A stretch of 64,000 nt of DNA from Erwinia endophytica. GTDB lineage: Bacteria > Pseudomonadota > Gammaproteobacteria > Enterobacterales > Enterobacteriaceae. The translations under genes were made by a program, and so were the position numbers. Location of the stretch: NCBI RefSeq assembly GCF_009295515.1, contig NZ_RQVV01000061.1, forward strand, positions 62,001-126,000, written 5' to 3'. Within the stretch, counting starts at the first letter, position 1, and every line of letters begins with the position of its first letter. The notes below the pieces were generated by a model. That model saw nothing but the letters and a program-made list of their open reading frames with translations. It was not told the DNA's origin and made no database searches. Shown piece after piece: positions 59,424 to 64,000 of the stretch.

Positions 59424-60551
59424 CTACTGCGCTGAAGGATCAGTGGTCGACAGATTGATCTGCGGCGCGGCTCTTTCCTGGCTTTCGTTCGGGCTGACCT
59501 TGCTGCCAACCTTCACGTTTTGCAGCCCATTCACCACGACCCGGTCACCGTTTTTCAGACCGGAGGTCACCAGCCATTTGCCGTTGATCATTTCACCGGT
59601 GGTAATGGTTTGCTGGACCACGCTATTATTCGCGGTGACCAGGAAGACATACGGCTTACCTTTGGTGTCGTGCATGATCGCTTCCTGAGGCGCGAGGATG
59701 CCCTGTGCAGCCACACCTTGAGGGAAGCTGGCATGGACAAACATACCCGGCAGCAGTACATGGTCTGGGTTAGGGAATGCCGCACGCATGGTGACGCTGC
59801 CGGTGCTTTGATCAACCGTCACTTCCGAGAACTCCAGTTTGCCTTCCAGCGGATAGGCTGAGTCATCTTCCAACTGCAATCTCACCGCCGCAGCGTTGTC
59901 ACCCACGGCTTTCAGCTTACCGTCAGCCAGCGCACGACGTTGACGCAGCAGATCCTGTGAGGATTCACTGACATCGACATAAATGGGGTCAAGTTGCTGA
60001 ATAGTGGTCAGGTAACTGGTCTGGCCGTTGGTGACCAACGCACCTTCTGTATATAGCGACCGACCGATGTGACCGGAAATCGGTGCCCGAACTTTGGTAT
60101 AGTTGAGATTGACCCGCGCCGTTTCCAGATCGGCCTGAGCTTCGCGCGCAGCGGCGACGGCATCGTCATAAGCCTGCCCACTAATAGCATGTACGGCGGC
60201 AAGAGGCTTATAGCGCTGCGCAAGCTTATTGGCATTGGTCAGGGTCGCAGCGGCCTTGTCATAGGCCGCCTGATAAGTGGCTGGGTCAATTTGATACAAC
60301 TGTTCGCCCGCCGTCACTTCCGCCCCTTCGGTAAATAACCGTTTAAGGATGATACCGCTGACTTGCGGACGGACTTCAGCTGTCCGTACTGCAGTGGTAC
60401 GTCCTGGTAACTGGGTAAAAAGTGTCACGGGTTCACTATGTAAGGTCGTCACACCGACAGATACCGGCTGATTGCCGCCACCGGACGTGGGACTCTGGTC
60501 GCAGGCAGCCAGCAGGAACATCAGGCTCACCGGGAGGATCTTTAAGCGCAT
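59424..60551 (-). CDS. AcrA-like RND periplasmic adaptor lipoprotein
   Basis: The protein is 375 residues from the ATG at 60551, with a lipoprotein signal and lipobox LAAC (Cys17). The membrane-fusion architecture is typical: barrel-sandwich ([18 protein letters not shown]), alpha-hairpin (about 95-140) and beta-barrel ([34 protein letters not shown]). It bridges the AcrB-like pump and the outer-membrane factor. It heads the operon; promoter and palindrome lie just upstream. Confidence 0.92.
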   Translation of the reverse strand: MRLKILPVSLMFLLAACDQSPTSGGGNQPVSVGVTTLHSEPVTLFTQLPGRTTAVRTAEVRPQVSGIILKRLFTEGAEVTAGEQLYQIDPATYQAAYDKAAATLTNANKLAQRYKPLAAVHAISGQAYDDAVAAAREAQADLETARVNLNYTKVRAPISGHIGRSLYTEGALVTNGQTSYLTTIQQLDPIYVDVSESSQDLLRQRRALADGKLKAVGDNAAAVRLQLEDDSAYPLEGKLEFSEVTVDQSTGSVTMRAAFPNPDHVLLPGMFVHASFPQGVAAQGILAPQEAIMHDTKGKPYVFLVTANNSVVQQTITTGEMINGKWLVTSGLKNGDRVVVNGLQNVKVGSKVSPNESQERAAPQINLSTTDPSAQ

Positions 60552-60586
60552 GGTGAATTCTCGATAGAGTAAAAAAAGAATAATAA

Positions 60587-60604
60587 TGAGAGTGATCATT
60601 CTCA
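60587..60604. promoter_or_regulatory. 18-base near-palindrome, candidate operator of the AcrAB-like operon
   Basis: TGAGAGTGATCATTCTCA is an inverted repeat with a single mismatched pair. It sits just downstream of the predicted transcription start (about +6 to +23), where a repressor would block transcription. A TetR-type (AcrR-like) repressor is the usual controller of such operons, but none is encoded next to it. The right half also resembles a Fur half-site (TCATTNTC), so iron control is a weaker alternative. Confidence 0.5.
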
Positions 60605-60616
60605 AAAAAGAGAACA

Positions 60617-60643
60617 ATTATAGAAGGGCCTAAATATTGACAA
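60617..60643 (-). promoter_or_regulatory. Candidate promoter of the AcrAB-like operon
   Basis: On the minus strand TTGTCA (60643-60638) and a perfect TATAAT (60622-60617) are 15 bases apart, shorter than the ideal 17. A start near 60610 gives a leader of about 60 bases that contains the palindrome. Confidence 0.55.
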
Positions 60644-60752
60644 TGTTAAGTTTCCGAAAAATTATTTTGCCAAACACTACCGATAAGCACATCGTGCTGA
60701 AACGAGATGGTTAGACCCCATCATCTTTTTCATTTTGTGCTTTTCAGCCCTT

Positions 60753-60941
60753 TCAACCTTTCGGTTCAATGCCCCGACGGCGCAATTCACGCCTCGCCAG
60801 CTCTTTCAACCAACAAGAGAGTGTAATGTTATCATTATCAGTTAACGCTTTTAGCTGGTCATGAAGTTCGGGATGAATACGCAGTTGAAATGCCGCTGAG
60901 CGACCACCAACTTTCGGCGTTCTGTCTTTCAATTTAGCCAT
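60753..60941 (-). CDS. Small ribbon-helix-helix protein, HicB-antitoxin-like
   Basis: The protein is 62 residues from the ATG at 60941. Residues 18-58 look like a ribbon-helix-helix fold: a short strand (AAFQLRIHPE) followed by two helices (LHDQLKALTDND and LSCWLKELARRELRRRG). This resembles the DNA-binding part of HicB-type antitoxins; no HicA-like toxin is adjacent. Another ATG two codons upstream is possible. It lies 200 bases upstream of the AcrA-like gene in the same direction, so a role in controlling that operon is possible but unsupported. Confidence 0.65.
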   Translation of the reverse strand: MAKLKDRTPKVGGRSAAFQLRIHPELHDQLKALTDNDNITLSCWLKELARRELRRRGIEPKG

Positions 60942-61187
60942 AGGCATCCAGTCCAATTGACGAGAAAAAGCGCCCCTTTCAGCGCTACCAACACAAAAAG
61001 GGGCTGTCATTGCCCAACGGAATGCGGTGCCAGACAATGATACTTACACAATAACTCCCGTCACATCGATACAGGTGTTTATGAATTGCAAAAAATAAGT
61101 TAAGAGTTGTGAGAATTTTCAGAAAAAACACCACTGAATATCACTTATATTTATGTGACTTCCGTCTTAATATAATGTCATTTTCAG

Positions 61188-61219
61188 AAAACTGACGGGT
61201 ATAACGGTTCATCCGTCAG
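61188..61219 (-). terminator. Hairpin terminator after the small membrane-protein gene
   Basis: CTGACGG at 61192-61198 pairs with CCGTCAG at 61213-61219 around a 14-base loop. On the minus strand four T follow directly (61191-61188). It lies 20 bases beyond the stop of the gene at 61240-61491, which supports that gene being transcribed. Confidence 0.55.
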
Positions 61220-61239
61220 CAAAAGAGTGTATTAAATCG

Positions 61240-61491
61240 TTATAAACGCCCGACGCGGTTGTTGTAATATTTAGAAATTATATGTAATAAAACAGCCAGA
61301 GCGAGAGTAATGAACAACGAAATGATCATCGTGAAGTTTATAAACTTATCGTTAAAAATCCTTGCATCTTCGATTTCCCAAAAAATAGCCAATTCATTCC
61401 TGAAATCATCCGTAATTAAAACAGGAAATATAATGCTAATAAGCATAAAAACGCCCAGAAATAATAAACTATAACCGGTATATTTCATCAT
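61240..61491 (-). CDS. Small two-helix membrane protein, unrecognised
   Basis: The protein is 83 residues with two strong membrane helices (about 6-26 and 53-73) and a charged loop between them (DDFRNELAIFWEIEDARIFNDK). The C-terminus is basic. The gene is much richer in A and T than its neighbours, pointing to transfer. The ribosome site is weak (GGTGG). I do not recognise a family; small immunity proteins and phage or plasmid membrane proteins can look like this. Confidence 0.5.
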   Translation of the reverse strand: MMKYTGYSLLFLGVFMLISIIFPVLITDDFRNELAIFWEIEDARIFNDKFINFTMIISLFITLALAVLLHIISKYYNNRVGRL

Positions 61492-61914
61492 GTTACCACC
61501 ATTACACCACAGGCTTTAAAGGAAGCACTCACTACAGGGACCATAATATACTCATCAGACATCAAGCCACGAGTATGTTGGCTGCACTCGCGCTATTCAG
61601 CAATGCGTCAACGTTTTTGTCCTGTATCTCAAACCATTCTGGATATCGAAAAAAGTAACCAGTCATTCATTATTCATTACATTAGCTTAGCATTTACCCC
61701 AAAAAAATAGTAAAACATCCATTACCAGACTTGTTTTATAAAAAATCTTGTACAGGCTGGAGAGCCTTTCCATAACATAGCGTGATAATGTCATTCATGA
61801 CCAGCATGTTTTCGGAAACAATGATAATAAGCAGAATATATATAGCCCCAATATACCGATCACAGTTCTGCTCTTTCGCACCACTCCAGACGATATTGAC
61901 GCCAATCATCAGGC
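61492..61914. other. AT-rich spacer
   Basis: These 423 bases have no gene I can support. A 57-codon minus-strand frame (61909 to 61736) encodes a plausible membrane helix (YIGAIYILLIIIVS), but it begins at the T tract of the small-RNA terminator and lacks a ribosome site. The composition continues that of the neighbouring small membrane-protein gene, so this may be residue of transferred DNA. Confidence 0.4.
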
Positions 61915-62009
61915 AAAAAAAACCCACGCATCCGCGTGGGTTGGTGCAACTGAACAGGGTTTAAATCTGCCGGGAGCAGATTGCATTCTCACCAATCAAT
62001 ATCTCTGGG
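61915..62009 (-). ncRNA. omrA: OmrA/OmrB-family small RNA
   Basis: On the minus strand the RNA begins CCCAGAGATATTGATTGGTG at 62009, the conserved 5' seed shared by OmrA and OmrB (E. coli differs at one base). It continues through CCCUGU...UUGCACCAACC to a terminator: CCCACGC (61929-61923 as read on plus) with GCGTGGG (61934-61940), and eight T. The length is about 95 bases (E. coli 82-88). OmrA/B are Hfq-binding RNAs induced by EnvZ/OmpR that repress outer-membrane receptors, curli and ompR. E. coli has two copies between aas and galR; here I find one, far from aas. Confidence 0.88.
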
Positions 62010-62029
62010 ACTTTTATCCTGGCAGGTGA

Positions 62030-62049
62030 GCTGCTGGCATGCCAGCAGC
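62030..62049. promoter_or_regulatory. Perfect 20-base palindrome upstream of the OmrA-like RNA
   Basis: GCTGCTGGCATGCCAGCAGC is a perfect inverted repeat with no spacer. It covers about -21 to -40 relative to the small-RNA 5' end, thus over the -35 region. There is no T tract on either strand, so it is not an obvious terminator of the upstream transpeptidase gene. It may be a regulator site. Confidence 0.5.
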
Positions 62050-62130
62050 AAAACGCAACGGAATTAGCGAAAATGCTACCAGCTGTAAAACCTTTGCCAC
62101 TTTAGTTTTCCTGCCTTTTCCACGGGTAAA

Positions 62131-63855
62131 TTATGAGCCGGTGTGAGTGGCGTACAACGCGTCCGGCGCGATATTCATATGCTTAAGCACCGGGCCAATA
62201 ATGTTACCAAATACTGGCGCGGCGACCGTTCCACCAAAGTGTCCCCCCGCCGTAGGGTGGTTGATCATCACCACCAGCGCCACCTGCGGATTACTGGCCG
62301 GTGCCACACCAGCGGTATAGTTGATATAACCGCCATCGTATTTACCACCAGCGCCCATTTTCTCCGCCGTACCTGTTTTGATGGCCAAACGGTAACCGGG
62401 TACAGCCGCACGCACCCCACTCCCGCCCGGCAAGGCATCGCTTTCCATCATATGGACAACCGAACGAACGGTATCCTCATCTGCCACTCGAGCCCCTATT
62501 ACTGGCGGCGTCACTTTGGTTATCGACAGCGGACGGTAGATCCCAAATGAACCCAGCGTGGCGTACTCGCGGGCAATCTGTAACGGTGTCACACGCAGGC
62601 CATAGCCAAATGAGAAAGTAGCTCGCTCAATATCCGCCCAGCGTTCACGGTGCAACGGGAAGTAACCCACACTCTCGCCAGTCAATCCCAGACCGGTTGG
62701 CCTGCCTAAACCAAAGGAACGAAAGGTATTCACCAGCACTTCGGCCGGCATCGCCAGCGCAATGTGCGATACTCCAATGTCACTCGATTTTTGCAGGATG
62801 CCAGTCATGGTCAAGCGTGGCCAGTTGCCAACATCACGGATCAGGTGGCCATTCACACGATACGGCGTGGTATCCAGCACCGAATCCGGACGGACCAGTT
62901 TACGGATCAACCCTTCCATCACCACCAGTGGCTTAACCGTTGACCCAGGCTCGTAGCTATCGTTAATCGCCACATTACGCATCTGCGCGGGAGAAACATT
63001 GCTGAAATTGTTAGGATTAAAGGACGGATAAGAGGCCATCCCTAAAATCTCGCCGGTATCAATTTTGATCAACACGGCAGCGCCGGAATCGGCTTTATTT
63101 AACAGTACGCCGTCACGCAATTTGGTGTACATCGTGTACTGGTCGAACTTATCGATGCTGAGCTGTACTGTTGGCGGCTGACGCGGGGGTTGGTAGTTGA
63201 TCATCGCCACAATATTACCGTGCGCATCCTGCCGATATTCCTCTTTGCCCGGCGTCCCCTGCAGCACCTTATCAAATCCCTTTTCCAACCCGTTCAGGCC
63301 GGTGTTATCCGCTCCAACGATGCCAATCAGCGGCGCGGTAGCGTCACTCATGGGATAGAAGCGGCTGTCATCATAAACGGTACTGATCCCAGTGAGGTGC
63401 AACTGGGCGATATCCCTGGAGATACCCAGCTCTATTTTTCTTCCGAGATACAGGAAGCGACGATGGGGATTCTCGTTAATCTGCTGAGCTATCTGCTCAG
63501 GGCGTTGATCGAGCGCTTTTGCCAGATATTGCCATTTTGCGTTGGTGAAATCGGGATGCGCCTCCAGCACACGCTGCGGATCGGCAATAATATCGCGCGA
63601 AGGCACACTCAGGGCCAGCGCCTCGCCGTTACGATCCAGTAAGGTACCGCGATTGGTTGGAATGGTCACGGTACGCAGGGAGCGTTCATCCGCCTGCTTT
63701 TCCAGCATGGGGTGATTAATCAACTGAACATCGCCAACCCAGGCCAGCAGTATCACCAGACAACCAAACACGCCGAGGCATATCAGACGGAAGCGGACAG
63801 GATTAAAAGGCGTTTTCGCCGAGTCTTTTGCCAATAATTTCTTTAAGCGGGGCAT
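62131..63855 (-). CDS. FtsI-type peptidoglycan transpeptidase (PBP3 paralogue)
   Basis: The protein is 574 residues (E. coli FtsI 588), a class B penicillin-binding protein. One N-terminal membrane helix (about 24-42) is followed by the PBP dimerisation domain (TNRGTLLDRNGEALAL) and the transpeptidase. The active-site motif is Ser305-TVK and the KTG triad is 493-495 (AIKTGTAEK). The second motif reads Ser357-Ser358-Asp359, where FtsI has SSN. It is not in the dcw cluster, so it is a second FtsI-like enzyme, comparable to PBP3SAL of Salmonella, which works at acidic pH. It crosslinks septal murein. Confidence 0.9.
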   Translation of the reverse strand: MPRLKKLLAKDSAKTPFNPVRFRLICLGVFGCLVILLAWVGDVQLINHPMLEKQADERSLRTVTIPTNRGTLLDRNGEALALSVPSRDIIADPQRVLEAHPDFTNAKWQYLAKALDQRPEQIAQQINENPHRRFLYLGRKIELGISRDIAQLHLTGISTVYDDSRFYPMSDATAPLIGIVGADNTGLNGLEKGFDKVLQGTPGKEEYRQDAHGNIVAMINYQPPRQPPTVQLSIDKFDQYTMYTKLRDGVLLNKADSGAAVLIKIDTGEILGMASYPSFNPNNFSNVSPAQMRNVAINDSYEPGSTVKPLVVMEGLIRKLVRPDSVLDTTPYRVNGHLIRDVGNWPRLTMTGILQKSSDIGVSHIALAMPAEVLVNTFRSFGLGRPTGLGLTGESVGYFPLHRERWADIERATFSFGYGLRVTPLQIAREYATLGSFGIYRPLSITKVTPPVIGARVADEDTVRSVVHMMESDALPGGSGVRAAVPGYRLAIKTGTAEKMGAGGKYDGGYINYTAGVAPASNPQVALVVMINHPTAGGHFGGTVAAPVFGNIIGPVLKHMNIAPDALYATHTGS

Positions 63856-64000
63856 GATTCTTCTACTAGCCGGTCAAGATAACTGACTGTGAGTTATACA
63901 AAAAATGCCATAAGGAAAACAGGAAAACTGTGTTTCAGCCTGTTATTATGCCGTCTTTCCCGCAAGGGGATGGTGATAATAATATTAATAATTTCATTCA

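Noticed and set aside
61736-61927. 63-codon minus-strand frame with a membrane-helix-like segment
   Set aside because: Its only starts are a GTG inside the OmrA-like terminator stem and an ATG at 61909 next to the T tract, with no ribosome site. It is better explained as AT-rich open frame.

Overview
The window is a chromosomal segment of a Gammaproteobacterium of the order Enterobacterales. From 1 to about 37.8 kb the gene order follows the E. coli 63-64 min backbone almost gene for gene: rlmM, ygdD, gcvA, gcvB, ygdI, csdAE, tcdA, mltA, initiator tRNAs, amiC, argA, recD-recB-ptrA-recC, the ppdC-ygdB-ppdB-ppdA minor pseudopilins, thyA-lgt, ptsP-rppH, mutH, ygdQ, ygdR, tas, lplT-aas. A Pectobacteriaceae-like host (Dickeya or a relative) is my guess from overall feel; nothing in the window proves the genus. 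Most proteins match the E. coli family lengths and catalytic residues, so this part is ordinary core genome.

The backbone is interrupted at three places where E. coli has none of these genes. A VanX-type D-Ala-D-Ala dipeptidase and a tiny ORF stub lie between ppdA and thyA. A short-chain dehydrogenase and a decayed peroxiredoxin-like gene lie between tas and lplT. A block of about 24 kb follows aas. In E. coli the OmrA/OmrB small RNAs follow aas directly; here an OmrA-type small RNA, recognisable by its 5' seed and terminator, lies at 61.9-62.0 kb on the far side of the block. This suggests that 38-61.9 kb is accessory DNA placed between aas and omr.

The accessory block has these parts. (1) 38.4-45.0 kb is a one-direction cluster with a ribose-type ABC importer (binding protein, double ATPase, permease), a protein of the N,N-dimethylformamidase large-subunit family, and a regulator with two MarR domains in one chain. 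No small subunit is present. This is the best candidate for an undescribed uptake-and-hydrolysis system. (2) 45.0-45.7 kb is a Phd/PIN toxin-antitoxin pair. (3) 45.8-54.7 kb is an mdtABC-like RND efflux operon that carries its own outer-membrane factor, as in Pseudomonas MuxABC-OpmB. (4) 54.9-60.6 kb is a second tripartite RND operon (AcrA-like, AcrB-like, outer-membrane factor), with a terminator behind it and a promoter plus palindrome in front. (5) 60.7-61.9 kb is AT-rich, with a small ribbon-helix-helix protein and a small membrane protein. After the OmrA-like RNA comes a second FtsI-type transpeptidase with an altered SxN motif.

Non-coding elements supported by sequence are GcvB with its promoter, two identical initiator tRNAs with promoter and terminator, two ARG boxes in front of argA, a cluster of DnaA boxes between rppH and mutH (where E. 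coli has DARS2), and the OmrA-like RNA. I see no insertion sequence, CRISPR array or rRNA.
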